From Rhynchopus sp. YZ270_cl-10 (lineage: Eukaryota > Euglenozoa > Diplonemea > Diplonemida > Diplonemidae), in the NCBI GenBank assembly GCA_964035575.1, contig OZ037842.1:1116001-1180000 (forward strand): a stretch of DNA of 64,000 nt, given 5' to 3'. Below the pieces are notes generated by a model. The model was not told the DNA's origin and did no database searches. It worked only from the letters and a program-made list of their open reading frames with translations. A program made the position numbers and the translations under genes. Positions 1 through 11,410 of the stretch are shown piece by piece (within the stretch, counting starts at the first letter, position 1; each line of letters starts with the position of its first letter).

Positions 1-762
1 TAGTGCAGAGCGCATCGCCTTCGCTTATACATTCGAGTCTTTTTGGTTAATACAACACTACGGGGTTTGATAACCCACAGAGTGTCAGTGCCTGCGTCCC
101 CTGAGAAGTTTGCACTATCAACTTCACCTTTTTTTTTAAAAATGACAATGTGTCCAGACATCTTTCAAAGCGGTTGTGTTGGGATCCTTCGTGTTCATGT
201 GTGCCGATTGTGACAACCGTGTTGTCATTGTGGATCAGGGAGAAGAGGGGGGGGTTTTCCCTTGTTTTCAAGTAGTCAGATGGGGGCACTTCTTTGCCCC
301 GAAAGAGCCAAGCGAAAATTTTTCTCTTCATTGCTTTCTTGATAGAGCGTTACCTTGTTTTAAACTATTTTTTTTTGAACGAAAACAGAAAACAGAAATT
401 AGTTAATGCCAATTGTAAGTTAAAAGGTTCCTCCCCGAAACGAAGACGCGCCTCCAACCGGCCTGCGGTAGTTTATTTTAAACCACATACAAAGACACGC
501 ATACCTCATTTTTTTTCCCTTCATTTATTTCAGAGAACACCACCCTTTCAAATTCACATATCGAAGCGTTCGTTTCCTTTCACTAAAAATGGGGTTTGCA
601 GGGTAGGGTTTGGGTTCCCTCATCACCCACACCCGGATTACACACCCTCTAACGGTCCATAATCTGCGTAAAAAATACCCCTCTCTAGACATCAAAACCC
701 CACAGAAATTTATATATTTCCCTCAATTTTTCCGACACATTTCTTTCTCTCTCTATCTTCTG
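1..762. other. Gene-free left edge with a family A repeat
   Basis: No coding exon was recognised. The stretch holds one full family A repeat (54-137) and then T-rich sequence. The last 60 bases before the first gene are pyrimidine-rich (TTCTTTCTCTCTC), as seen in front of several genes here. Confidence 0.6.
54..137 (+). repeat. Family A dispersed repeat, copy A1
   Basis: The copy has the family A order: a hairpin head whose outer arms are ACACT and AGTGT and inner arms GGGTT and AACCC, then CAGTGCCTGCG, a GAG-AGTTTGCACTATCAAC box, and a T run. Other copies with the same order lie at 10041, 26173, 55364 and 56785. Confidence 0.8.
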
Positions 763-1629
763 ATGTATCATGGCAAGGAAGCTCCACAGGGTTTTAGTGA
801 GGACCGATTTTATTTGGGGACACCTGATTTAAAACCACTTCCATTTAAAGATACACGCCTTGTCACTTTAAACGCAAAGCGAAGACAACAGGTGGTGAAC
901 CGACTATTCTACAATGCAGAGAAGTCACAATCACGCCACCCTAGTTCTCCTGTGTCGACGCTGCGTACGGTGTCACCGAAGAAGCTCTCCAAGGAGAGGG
1001 CTGAAAAGGTGTCGCTCAGGTTGTCTGAGAAAAAGCCTAAGATAATGTCGAACAGCGATTTGTCTAGTACTACAGGGTATCAGAGCATGGCGATTCCTCC
1101 CTGGGCTGGTAGTGTATCTCGAGAGGAGGAAGTGTTGAAGCAGCAAAAGGCGCAGTCATCCTTGAATTATACAGCAGTGTGCGATCCGCATCTTCGGCCC
1201 TTCTGGTTGAGACGTCAAATTCTTCTAAAAAAAAGTACCGACAGCATTGCGTCCGACCGCCGCTATAAAAGCTTTGCAAGCATGCAGCTCCCCCCAACCG
1301 ATACACTCCCTATCATCGCCCCTCCCAGACAGAAAACAGAGGAAACAGAACGGAAACGGGAATTGTTTTTCACGCTCTCTGCAGATCTCAATCAGGTGTG
1401 TGTCACGCCGCGAAACGAAAACGAAGAGGAGGAGGAGGGGGGGGAGGAGGAGGAGGAGAAGGAGGAAGCAGCTCGCAGCCCCTCCCTGCCCTCAAAGGGA
1501 TCAGATGCGAAAAGAGGGGCAAATAATGCACCGATATCACCATGCAGCAGTGCAGGGAGGGCCTCCTGCACCTCATCCACAACATACACATCGTCGTACT
1601 GCAGTTCGAAGTCTTCTATAGGGGGTTAG
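763..1629 (+). CDS. Hypothetical protein, 288 aa, acidic C-terminal tract
   Basis: I do not recognise this protein. The open frame reaches back to 610, but the ATG at 763 is preferred because it follows a pyrimidine-rich leader and begins the protein-like part (MYHGKEAPQGF). The N-terminal two thirds is basic and Ser/Arg-rich with short patches such as PPWAG. Around 1420-1470 there is a run of Glu with a few Gly (GAG/GAA codons), followed by a Ser/Thr/Cys-rich end. No membrane segment or signal peptide is evident. A GTGTGT inside the frame near 1397 could be a splice donor, so the C-terminus, including the low-complexity part, may be wrong. The codon pattern before the Glu run supports a real gene. 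Confidence 0.5.
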   Translation: MYHGKEAPQGFSEDRFYLGTPDLKPLPFKDTRLVTLNAKRRQQVVNRLFYNAEKSQSRHPSSPVSTLRTVSPKKLSKERAEKVSLRLSEKKPKIMSNSDLSSTTGYQSMAIPPWAGSVSREEEVLKQQKAQSSLNYTAVCDPHLRPFWLRRQILLKKSTDSIASDRRYKSFASMQLPPTDTLPIIAPPRQKTEETERKRELFFTLSADLNQVCVTPRNENEEEEEGGEEEEEKEEAARSPSLPSKGSDAKRGANNAPISPCSSAGRASCTSSTTYTSSYCSSKSSIGG

Positions 1630-2597
1630 CGGGAGGGGGGAAGGAGGCGGGTATAAAAGTGATGGTTTCTGCCATCATTGAGGGACCTGTTCATCTTTCG
1701 TTTGCCGACAAGAGATGGGCGGGGATATAGCCAGTTTTGACAAAAAAAGGATTGCAATTTTTGGCGCTTTTTTTAAAACTTCTTTTGAAGCTCGACGTAG
1801 GGTCTGTCTTTGGTACCTTTTTGACGCATATTTTGTTCTTCCGATGCATGCCACGACGATGCTTCCTTTTATGTAGTCGAACGGGGTGGTGGTGGGGATT
1901 TTAAATAAACTCGTTTTTGAGGAAGTGACATTCTGGCCGATTTGGTGGGACGACACACACCTTATGGCAAGCCTGGGGTGGCACTCCATCCGGGGTTGGA
2001 GAGGGAGAGGTGGGGGATGTGTACGTTGCCACAAAATTTTCGCCATATATGGTCCTCTAAACTCCTATGAGATATAGTAGGCTTCCACATGGAGGGTGCT
2101 GTGGTCCTGCCTCCACACTTGATTGGAAGAAGGGTCTGCGACGCAGAGTTACATCCCTGCGATGCAGCGTCAGATGCCGTGAAGCGTTGCACACTACGGC
2201 ATGACCTGTCTACATGGCACCTCTGCATCGTGGGTGGGAGACGGTCAACCAAAGTGTTGTGAGGACTCTGGGATGAGCTCATGGGGGGTGTTGAAGCGGT
2301 GTCCGGTGAGGTGCTTGCGCTTTGAAGGTTCTCTTGTATGGCATTCAAGGTGGCTAAGCATGAGAGGCTTAGGTGCATTATCGACACTTTTCTTTGTTGC
2401 ATGATTCGAAGTGGGGCACTTCTAGTCAGGAAAGTGGGTTGGGGTGAGGGTGAGGGTGGGGATGGGGGTGGGAGTGCACGAGAACATTTCAGAGAGTGTA
2501 GTCGTTTCTCTACCCGAGGCCGTAGCAGAAATGTCACCGCGATTGTTTTTTGGTCCTCTGGAAGTGTCTTCACTTTATCATAGGATGCGACACATAA
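1630..2597. other. Intergenic, about 970 bp, with a family B repeat
   Basis: No exon is supported. It contains a family B repeat at 2347-2395 and a G-rich stretch near 2430-2475 (repeated GGGTGAGGGT-like units). The reverse-strand open frame at 1962-2573 has no recognisable domain and is Pro/Ser-rich because it reads the G-rich tract backwards. Confidence 0.5.
2347..2395 (+). repeat. Family B repeat
   Basis: Matches the family B pattern: AAGGTG-CTAAGCATGAGAGG, then CTTAGGT, then CATTATCGACACTTTTCTTT. It lies upstream of the PPR-like gene and in the same orientation. Confidence 0.75.
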
Positions 2598-3917
2598 ATG
2601 ACGCCGTTGTCGCTGTTCTCATTTAACAGAACATGGGGAAGACGCGTTTCGAGTGCACTGAAGAACCGATACGAAGAGCGGAAAGCTGTGGCCACTGGTC
2701 TGGAGCGTGCGGGCAGCACGCTGTCGGTTCAGGGGGATGGGTTGGTTATTGCACAGATTATCACTTATCTTGGTCAGCTTGGATTTGCTCCGAGAGCTAA
2801 GCTGCTTTGGTCGAAGTCCTTGTCCCGCCTGCAGCAGGAGCACGACGCACACAAGCGAGACGTACTCAATGCAGCATACATCCGTGCCGTGTCAGCCTCC
2901 CGTCATGCTACAGAGGAGCTTCCTTCTGTGCTGCGCGACATGCAGGCCCTGGGCTACAAGTTGCAATATATGGACCACCTTTATGTGCAGTCTGCCTTAC
3001 GCCAGCCACCTCCTGTGCACCCCGTTCTCGAACAGCTCAGACTCATATTCGAAGGCCACAGTGCAAGGGTAGTGCAGGCGCGTGGTCTCCCGCCTTTGAG
3101 GGACACCTTTTTGTACAAGCTTGCGGCAATGCAGCCTACCATGGATGCGTGTCTGCGCTTCATTGATTCTGTTGCGCTTGACATCAATACACTCAAGGTG
3201 CTTGCAAAGCACGGCCATCCTACTGCGGGGAAGCTTCTTCAGGAACCTCGTGGTGTGCTGCCTGCAGAGATCTCCTTTCGCAAGGTGTCTGTGTACAAAG
3301 CGCTGCTGCGTTGCCTGCGACAGGAGGCAGACTCTGGGGCGGATGTACGGCTAGGGTTACGACGGTTTGCGATGTTGACAGGACAGTACCTGGACTACGA
3401 AGGCAGCGCTACGTCGTATGCCGACAGCTACGCACTGCGCCTGCAGATCATCAACAAGGCGACCGGAACGAAGTGCATCCTGCTCCCAGATGCACTGCGC
3501 CTATGGAAGGAGATGCGCTACCAAGGGCATACCCCTGGGGTCAGCGTTTTTTCCTCAATTCTGAGTGTGCACGTTCGGGATTTGTTTCACTATTCTGAGG
3601 AAGTGTTTGATAGGAGGGAACAGTACTACGAGTCAACGTTGAAGTTTGTGAGGCTTATGCAGCATGCAAAAGCAACGAGCCGAGTGGCGTACCAAAAGGC
3701 TTTGCAGGCGTTTGCCCTGACAGGGCATGCACATGACGCAGGCACACTGCTGCAGCAGATGTGCGATGATGGCTACTCCATCGACGACACGATCCTCGCC
3801 CTCTACGAGCCCTACGTCGAGTTCGCCCCCATCCTCTCCAAGCTCAAACGAACAGCCATGCGCTCCGTCTCACGCCACTCAAACGTCTTCTCGCAAAACC
3901 CAAGGCAAATCACATAA
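2598..3917 (+). CDS. PPR-like, probably organelle-targeted protein, 439 aa
   Basis: An all-helical protein whose segments look like pentatricopeptide repeats. The clearest pair is ALRLWKEMRYQGHTPGVSVF (about residues 309-328) and the later AGTLLQQMCDDGYSIDD (about 381-397), both with the helix-turn-helix spacing and the 'EM..G..P' turn of PPRs. PPR proteins bind organellar RNA and aid its processing, stability or translation. The N-terminus MTPLSLFSFNRTWGRRVSSA is rich in Arg, Ser and hydrophobics with no acidic residue, which fits a mitochondrial presequence and supports the ATG at 2598. The gene appears intronless. Too few repeats are recognisable by eye to predict a target. The middle third (residues 90-240) is helical but not clearly PPR, so a PPR-related mitoribosomal or RNase-P-type protein is also possible. 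Confidence 0.6.
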   Translation: MTPLSLFSFNRTWGRRVSSALKNRYEERKAVATGLERAGSTLSVQGDGLVIAQIITYLGQLGFAPRAKLLWSKSLSRLQQEHDAHKRDVLNAAYIRAVSASRHATEELPSVLRDMQALGYKLQYMDHLYVQSALRQPPPVHPVLEQLRLIFEGHSARVVQARGLPPLRDTFLYKLAAMQPTMDACLRFIDSVALDINTLKVLAKHGHPTAGKLLQEPRGVLPAEISFRKVSVYKALLRCLRQEADSGADVRLGLRRFAMLTGQYLDYEGSATSYADSYALRLQIINKATGTKCILLPDALRLWKEMRYQGHTPGVSVFSSILSVHVRDLFHYSEEVFDRREQYYESTLKFVRLMQHAKATSRVAYQKALQAFALTGHAHDAGTLLQQMCDDGYSIDDTILALYEPYVEFAPILSKLKRTAMRSVSRHSNVFSQNPRQIT

Positions 3918-4330
3918 TCCAAAGAGATCTGTTACGGAAGGGATACTGGTTGAGAATAATCGGTGGTCGACACATCATTGCATCGTCCAGGGGTGCATAG
4001 CGGCCCATAGTGGCCCTCTGAACGAATGCTCGCATGCCTGGGTGTTGCAAGCAGAGGCAGGTTGATGGGTAAAGCGTTGTGGAGGCTTTGGTTGACCATA
4101 CTAAACTACCGATGTAGCCTGTGTTGCAACAGAAGACGGGACCTCTTGGGGCTGTCTTTTGCACCAAAAAAATACAACAGATTCTCAAAAAGTCCATAAT
4201 TTTATTTTATTTTTTTCATGTTCGAAGGCGGCCCACAGCCTACCGTTATCCACCTACCACCACACCACCTAAAGGCCCATACACAAAACGCCACCCATTC
4301 TGTTGTGGCTTCTTGAATGCGAGAGGCATC
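3918..4330. other. Intergenic and myosin leader, 413 bp
   Basis: No repeat or gene was recognised. Near 4195-4240 a T-rich tract (TTTTATTTTATTTTTTTCATG) is followed by CCCACAG, a possible 3' splice site in the myosin 5' leader. Confidence 0.45.
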
Positions 4331-7300
4331 ATGATTGAACCAGGTGCTTTGGTTTACTTTGAGCACAAGGCAGAGCATAGTTGGGTTTTGGGGAAGGTGC
4401 AGACATGGAATGGGAAGATCGGATCATGTGCTTCGGAGGACCCGAAGCTGCCGAATATAAAAGAGGCGAAGCTTTCTGAGGACCGGATGTACCCCATCAG
4501 CAAGGACATCATTGACGAGGATGTGAACGACCTTCTCGAGCTCACCATCCTGCACGACTCCACGCTCCTCAACTGCCTCAAGAACCGCTACTACAGGGAC
4601 ATCATCTACACCAACATCGGGGCCATTGTCGTCGCGTTAAACCCTTTTAACTTCAAAATCCCGCGATATCTTGATGCAGAAATGCCCAAATACCTTGTAG
4701 AAGGCGACAGAATAGAAAAGAATGTACCACACTCATGGGCTGTCGCGCATAACACATACTTTGAGATGGTTAATGACGCACAAAATCAGTGTATTTTGGT
4801 TTCAGGTGAATCTGGTGCGGGGAAGACTGAGGCGTCAAAGATTGTGATGAAATACCTGGGTGCTATCTCTTCGAAGCGGGGTGAGGATTCGCAGAAGGCT
4901 GCAGCGCAGGAGGTTGGCGCGAAGATTACTGTTTGCTCCCCGATTTTGGAGTCCTTCGGGAATGCGAAGACCGTACGCAATGACAACTCCTCGCGTTTCG
5001 GAAAATTCATGAAGGTGCAGTTTTCGGGAGAAGGCTTTCTCATTGGCGCCTTTGTGATTAAATACCTTCTTGAGAAAAGTCGGATTATCACCGCCGCAAA
5101 GGGTGAGCGGGTGTACCACTCCTTTTACCTATGCTGCAGGGCCGACAACGACTTCAGGACACGATACAATATCAAAGAGGATAAGGACTATACCTCACTT
5201 CGTAGTGGTGGAACCTTTGAGAACAAAGAGTTTAACCAACCCGAAGATTTTGTTGAGGTGTGGGAGGCTATGACCGAGGTCGGCATGACGGAGGAGGAGA
5301 AGGGGGGTGTATGGACCTCTGTTGCAGGCGTTTTGCATGTTGAAAACTCTCGGTTTGATGCGGATGGGGAGGGGTGTGTTTTGGATGCGAAGACGCAGTG
5401 TCACATTGATGAGGCTGCAAAGTGTTGGGGTGTTGATGCCAAGAAGATGGTGGCAGAGTTCCAAACTACAACCCTAATCGTCGCAGGAACAACCTGTGTG
5501 AAACAGCTCCGCCCTGTCCAAGCTTATGACGCAAGAGATGCCTTAGTCAAAACATTGTATGATCAAGTCTTTGGGTGGCTCGTGGAGAAGATTAATACGA
5601 CGTTGGATGTAGAGAGTCAATGTTCTTCGTGGATAGGTCTTCTCGATATCTTTGGATTCGAAGACTTTGAAACGGGAAACTATTTTGAACAGCTTTGCAT
5701 CAATCTTGCGAATGAGACCATCCAAGGACACTACAACAAATTCATCTTTGAGAAGGATATGGACGAATGCCGTGCAGAAGGGATCGATGTGGAGTCCGTG
5801 AAATTCCCTGACAACACCCCGTGTTTGCATATGATTGCAGGGAAAGGAGGTATTCTCGCATTGCTGGACGAAGAGTGTTCGCTTGGAAAGGGTACAGACC
5901 ATGGCTTCCTAGACAATATCACCCGAGCCTTCAAACCCAACAAAGAGTTTTTTGATAAGAAAACGCTTTCAAAGAATTGCTTCATCATCCACCACTACGC
6001 AGGGTCGGTATCGTACGATGTGAACGGCGCTTTAGATAAAAACAGAGATACCCTCAAAGATGCTTGCAAAGTGCTGATGCGGTCCAGCTCGCACGACTTT
6101 GTCAAAGAAATCATTCCTGCGCCTGTTGAAAAAACTGGTCGGAAGATCACTGTCGGGGTCTTCTTCAAAACGCAGCTGAAAGACCTGATGGACCTTATCA
6201 ACAGTACAAACCCTCATTGGATCCGTTGTGTCAAGCCACACCCTGCCAAGAAACCGCTGACCTTCCACGGAGTGTCAACCATGTCCCAGCTTGGCTCTTC
6301 CGGTGTGCTTGGAACAGTTAAAATCCGCAAGGCGGGCTACCCGGTTCGCATTGTGTTTGAAGCGTTCTGGCCGAAGTACAGGGTGATCGCGCTCTCGAAG
6401 GGGAACGGCATTGGTATTACCACCGCAAACTCGAAGGACGGATGTATTGCCATTCTTGAGAAAACGATGGGCTGGGATATTACAATGTTCCAGCTTGGTG
6501 TGTCGCGGGTCTTCCTAAAGGCGCATGCGTACATCGACCTGGAGAAGGCAAAGAAGATCGCACTCTCCGTCTCGGCACTACGGTTGCAGGCAGCTGGGAG
6601 GTGGAAGCTGTCGCTCCCGGTTGTGCGGAAGCAGAGGTGGGTTGTGAATGCGCGGCACATCCAGAAGGAGTTCCGCGACTTTATGGTACGATGTGCGGAC
6701 ATTCGGGCAGAGAGGGAACGCATCCGGAAGGAGCTTATGAAGAAGCATGCTGCCGAGTTTGCAGCACTCATGCAGGAGGGTGAGGACGGGCTGCAACCCA
6801 TCTACGACGAGTTTGAAGCACCTTTGATGGCTTGGAAGCTGCAAATGGAGAAGGAGGCTAAGGAGATCGAGGCTATTATTGCGCAGTTCGGCGAATCGCG
6901 TCAGGAGATCCGCTTGGACCATGCCAAGGGCGCTAAAGAGATCGAAGCACAAAGCGAGCGTGAGTACGAACACCTGCAGCAGCAGCTTCTTGCAATGCTT
7001 CTGGACTGCATCTCACTCTCCGAGAACGACGCGCGCAACGCTGTCAAGGCAGAGGAGATCGAGGCGCGCGCACAGCTTGCCTTGGTCCTCGAGGACGGCT
7101 TCTCCATGGTGGAGGTCCTAGGGTACCTGGAGAAGGAGAAAGAATGGCGCCGTGACATCGAAGAATTAGAACAGACTGCACGCATGGAGCTGCGCATACG
7201 ATGGGACATCATGTCCGAGCAGGAGCGTGCCTGGGACAGCATGATGGCCCTAATGATTCCTAAATGCAACGATATGCGGAAAGGTGTCAAGAAGTACCAG

Positions 7301-10225
7301 CAACAGCTCAGCAGGCGAGAGGAGATTGTCAGGGAGCGGCAGATGCTTGATGCCAGCAGTGGTGCTGGGGCTGCGCCGGGGGTGCCTGGGGCACGGCACT
7401 ACGTGCAGAGCATGCCTGATGGGCGGCCGGTCATGGTGTCTATTGACTCTAAGTTTAATACCAAGGGGAAGGCTCCTTGGGTGGGCCCGACAGGGTTGCC
7501 TTCGCAGGACCAAATCACCCGGGCAACATTGCGTTCGAAGGAAGAGTTGAACAAGCTTAGGCAAAAGGTGGAGCCCGACCTACCAGCATCACCACCCCGC
7601 ACGATACGTGCCTCAACACACAACAACGGGTCCTCTCCACGCGGCCCCAAGCAGGCAACCCCCGCCTCCCCTAGAGGTGTTTCGAATGTTCTGCCAGACG
7701 CGTCCTGGGGTGGTGTCGTCAAGCCGTCTCAGGTCGACCCAGCGTCGAGCATGAGCCATGCGGTATGTGGTGTGGTGTGGGTTTGGGAGGGAGGGGATTG
7801 GGTTCGGGTGGGTACAATTCCTTTGATTCAGAAGGAACGAAGGAAGGAAGGACCCATGAGGTGCTAGTGGAGGGGTTTTGGTAGGGGTGTTTTGCCTGTG
7901 TTGGGGTTTACAGTCAAACCTTTAATATATTCGCTTTTAATTCAGTGGCCGGTTTGCCCTATTTGGGCCTTGTTGCTGCAGACCTCTTCCTCTTTTGTTT
8001 GTTGTTCAATGAGGTTGTCCATAGTGGTAGATTTGGGAGGTCTACCCTTGGACACCAAAACGAACGTGTTGTTCTTATGGTAGTGCGTCAGGGTAGTAGT
8101 CTGCGATTGTTCAGAGTGATTATTTTGTTAGAGTAAGGGTAAAAGGTCGCGTTTTGTAAATATCTACTGTATCATCTGTGCACAGGTCGTGGGTGCCTCA
8201 GCAAGCGCGCTCGCGAAGATGGGGGAGACGAACCCCATGTTCAAGTCGATCTTCTCAACATCCAGGGTGGAGTGCTCGGCTCAGGTATTCCCCTCTCCGC
8301 CCCTTCCCCTTTTCGTATACCATCTTGATTTTTCTTGGCCGATTTTTTGTTTTTGTTTTGTCGAAAGAAATGATAGTCAATGGTGCAGTAAATGGTTGCC
8401 ATTGTCGCATCAGCGAGTGATTCGGTCGGTGCGCCACCCGCCTTGCAGAGGCAGCAAAACACTTCAGTGTAATGTCGCTTCAGCCCAGGGTCATTGTGGG
8501 GTGCGTCCGCGGGATCGCGGGGTTGTGTCAGCAGGTGACATTTTGTGCATTCTGTTCGCAACCATGTCTGGGTGCTTGTCAGAGACAAACTCTTTTTCTT
8601 TTGCGATTTGCATCCTGAGCAGGCCATTGCTGTGAGGTGCATGCACCTTTACTACGTTCCCCCCAGACTTTAAAGGTGACCAAGCATGAGAACATAGGTG
8701 CCATCTTATAAAACCTTTCCCTTAAACAGTCATATTGGTAAGGCTTCTCCCCTCGAACCCATCATATCAACTTCTCCCCCTTCCCTTTAAGTATCTCTGT
8801 TGCTGTATTCTTCCATTCAACATCTTCTTTTTTCAGTTGCAATGGCTGCATGCACGCGGTGCGTATCCACCTGGGAAGATGATGAACGCCGCTGAGATTA
8901 AAACCTTGAAAGCACTGAAGCAGGCTGAAACACTTTTGAACAAATACAAGCAAGAGTATTGCGACAAGATGCGGCGTGAGTTGAAACGGCTCAACGCGAT
9001 ATGTAAGCAGTGCAACGTGCCGGACAAACATCCGACGACACAACAGCAGACAAAGATGGCGCTTGTACACCCTTCGCTGGTGCGCGACTACCCACCGACA
9101 ACAGATGTCTTCAAGTGTGTCGAAGAGGTAAGCCGCCTCAGCAAGGCCATCCTCGAGCACAAAGAGGTTGTGCTACGGATCCTTCTCAAGGGAGAGGAGG
9201 ACGGTCTGCTCTCCGTTGCAACGTATGCATCCTAAAGATTTCCCCCCCGAGACAGTTTTATTAGAAACCGGAAATAACATAACCAATTTTAATCGCCTGA
9301 TAAGTAACTATTTTCTCCCCCTTCCCGTCAGATCTCACTGTTTGACTGCATTTAACAAAAAAAATAATTGTCAAGGAACCGAATTTTCTCGTTTGTGGAG
9401 GGTCCCTCAGAGGCCCAAGGTTTCTTTATACGGATGGACAATCACCATCGAGAGGTGTAGACTGTGGTCGTTTTCAGATGATCAAAACCAAATATCATCA
9501 TCTAAAACCACCCCAAAAAGGAAAAAAAGAAAGGGTGCATGTGTTGACCCTCTCAAATACTTTCAATTCTGTGAACTGAAAGTATATGAATCTAATAATC
9601 ATATCCACAGCCCCATCTCCAGCGAGATGCCCTACCACGAACTTAAATGCATCCTCGAAGAGAGCGAGCAGGTGCGGCGCTTTGAGAATCTCGTGCGCTG
9701 CACATCGTGTCATTCCTTCTTCAGAGAGACTGTGGGCAGGTATGTAACCCTTTTGGGCCAAAGTGTTGTGATAAACCCAATACTAAGGTGGTCAATAGGG
9801 GAGGATATTGGAGGGGGTTTTTCTCTGTTACGATGTGGGTGTAAAGAGAGATTGAGTTGCAGTTGTTTTCTTTGTTTTAAAATGGGGTGGTCATTTTTTT
9901 TTAATTTCGTTTCGTTTAGAAAAGAAAGTATATTGGTGCTCCTGAAATAAAAAATACCAAGTACGCAACAACTACGCACTAAGTACGCAACAAGTACGCA
10001 ATATAGGGTATTCCTGTATTTTTTTTCCCCCATGCGCATCACTCCGGGGTTCGATAACCCGCGGAGTGTCAGTGCCTGCGTTTTTTTTCGTGCACAAAGT
10101 GCGCAACAAGTACGCAAAATGGGGTTTTCAGGAGCACCATATGCATGAAATAATTTCGGTTTGATTAAATAATTTTTTACAGGTGTTGGTGTTGTGGTGG
10201 GACAGCCGAGGTTGAGTTTGGCTGA
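4331..10225 (+). CDS. Myosin heavy chain with C-terminal zinc knuckle, 1362 aa, five exons
   Basis: Actin-based ATPase motor. Predicted exons are 4331-7762, 8186-8284, 8837-9222, 9611-9739 and 10183-10225; every junction is GT-AG and keeps frame (phases 0, 0, 2, 2). Residues 1-50 form an SH3-like N-terminal subdomain. The motor follows: P-loop GESGAGKTE (159-167), switch I NDNSSRFGK, switch II DIFGFEDF (about 438), the actin-binding region near residues 620-650 and the SH1-helix/converter near 655-680. It ends at about residue 735 and is followed by two degenerate IQ motifs. The tail has charged coiled-coil segments (about 780-1010), a Pro/Ser-rich linker, another helical region (from about 1178), and a final CTSC...CWCC motif (Cys 1336, 1339, 1350, 1353; CxxC-x10-CxxC) joined across the last intron. 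The ATG at 4331 is chosen because upstream sequence is leader-like. The last two exons rest on phase agreement and the Cys spacing. If intron 3 is retained, translation stops at 9235. I did not assign a myosin class. Confidence 0.9.
8673..8722 (+). repeat. Family B repeat in myosin intron 2
   Basis: AAAGGTGACCAAGCATGAGA, then a degenerate centre, then CATCTTATAAAACCTTTCC. It ends about 115 bp before the 3' splice site at 8836. Confidence 0.7.
10041..10089 (+). repeat. Family A repeat, truncated, in myosin intron 4
   Basis: Carries the hairpin head ACTCCG-GGGTT-CGAT-AACCC-GCGGAGT, then GTCAGTGCCTGCG and a T run. The central box is missing. It lies inside the last myosin intron. The intron also has three GTACGCAACAAGTACGCA-like units around 9960-10120. 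Confidence 0.75.
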
Positions 10226-11353
10226 ATGGAGCTTGTGTGAGGGTCACTTTGTTTGGGTGTTCCGCTTTGCCTATCTCCACGGACGACCCGCAAAAACAGC
10301 AACGCCGGTAACCCTAGATCGCACATCATGTGCGCTATTCAGGGGGGGGCGAACACACAACGTAGATTTGTTGTTTATTCTCTCCCCCCTGCGTCCATAG
10401 TTTCTTCAATCTCCCATGGTATACATGGGTGGGATTGATGCCCGACCCAATTCTTTTCCAAAACAAAAGAAAAAAAAAAGGTGGAATGCCCGAGCATGCA
10501 TGCCTGCCCTTCCCCTTTTATTGTGATGTCCCTCGTTGATTTATTGTCCATTTGTTTTGACAGAATGTATGCACGGTGCAAAACATTCACGAAGTTTTTC
10601 GTTTTTTTCTTCTTTCTTCTCTCACGCCTTTGTTTTTGAGATGACTAACATAACTGTTCATCTGCACGTTTATTTTGCTTTCTTTTTTTTTTTTGGACGA
10701 TCCGAAAACAGCAAAAAAAAAATATGTGGGCACGTTTGCAGTGATTCACTTCTCTGCTGTTCGGGGGGTGGGTGATACATGGGGAGGGTGGGATGATCGA
10801 AGGTATGCCTTCTCGGGACAAGGTGACAGTGGGATGGTGGTCCAGACCACAGTCCACGGGTCACCTCGCTAGGGATACCCTTACGAAATATAGAAGAGAA
10901 AAAAAGGAAAATGAAAGAAACCGGAGTTCCCCCATCTCGGTGCTTCGACTGTCGATACAAAATACGGAATCTGCTTTTTTACATAAAGAATGCCTCTCTG
11001 AACAAACGCACTGAACGAAAACGAATAAAGACTATCTTCCCCATTTGTATTTAAAAAAAAATATTCTCAAAAGTAAAAATCATTATTCCAGTTTTGCTCG
11101 GGTAGTTGTGGATCCCTTTCTTCTTAGCAGAATAGTTCTTGTGGTTGGGTGGGGTAAGCTGCAGAAAATACAAACCCATAAAATATTTTCCAGCTTGTTG
11201 CAATTCCAAAAAAAGCCAGACCAGCAAAAAAAGAGAACCAAAAAAAGGCCATTTATATTGTTGGCAATTTCTCTTGGTTTCATTTTTTTTTGCTTTGCTG
11301 GAAGTTTACTGAAAAGGCCCACGAAGCAGCGAAAAAACGAAAATTGGTCATGA

Positions 11354-11410
11354 TTTAGATGTGTATGCACTCGAGGCTTATGCATATTTCAACTTTTCTC
11401 TTTTCTTTGC
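11354..11410 (+). repeat. Family G repeat
   Basis: GATGTGTATGCACTCGAGGC, then ttatgcatatttcaacttttctctttt. Sister copies are at 18513 (GATGTGTATGCACGCGAAGC) and 19513 (GATGTGTATGCACAGGC). All end in a CAACTTT-pyrimidine stretch like family A and B tails. Confidence 0.65.

Noticed and set aside
4121-4330. 70-codon upstream extension of the myosin
   Set aside because: T-rich leader-like sequence with a possible acceptor; the family N-terminus begins at the ATG at 4331.
10041-10068. tRNA gene at the GGTTCGATAACC word
   Set aside because: Only a single hairpin is present; there is no acceptor, D or anticodon arm, and the word recurs as part of family A.
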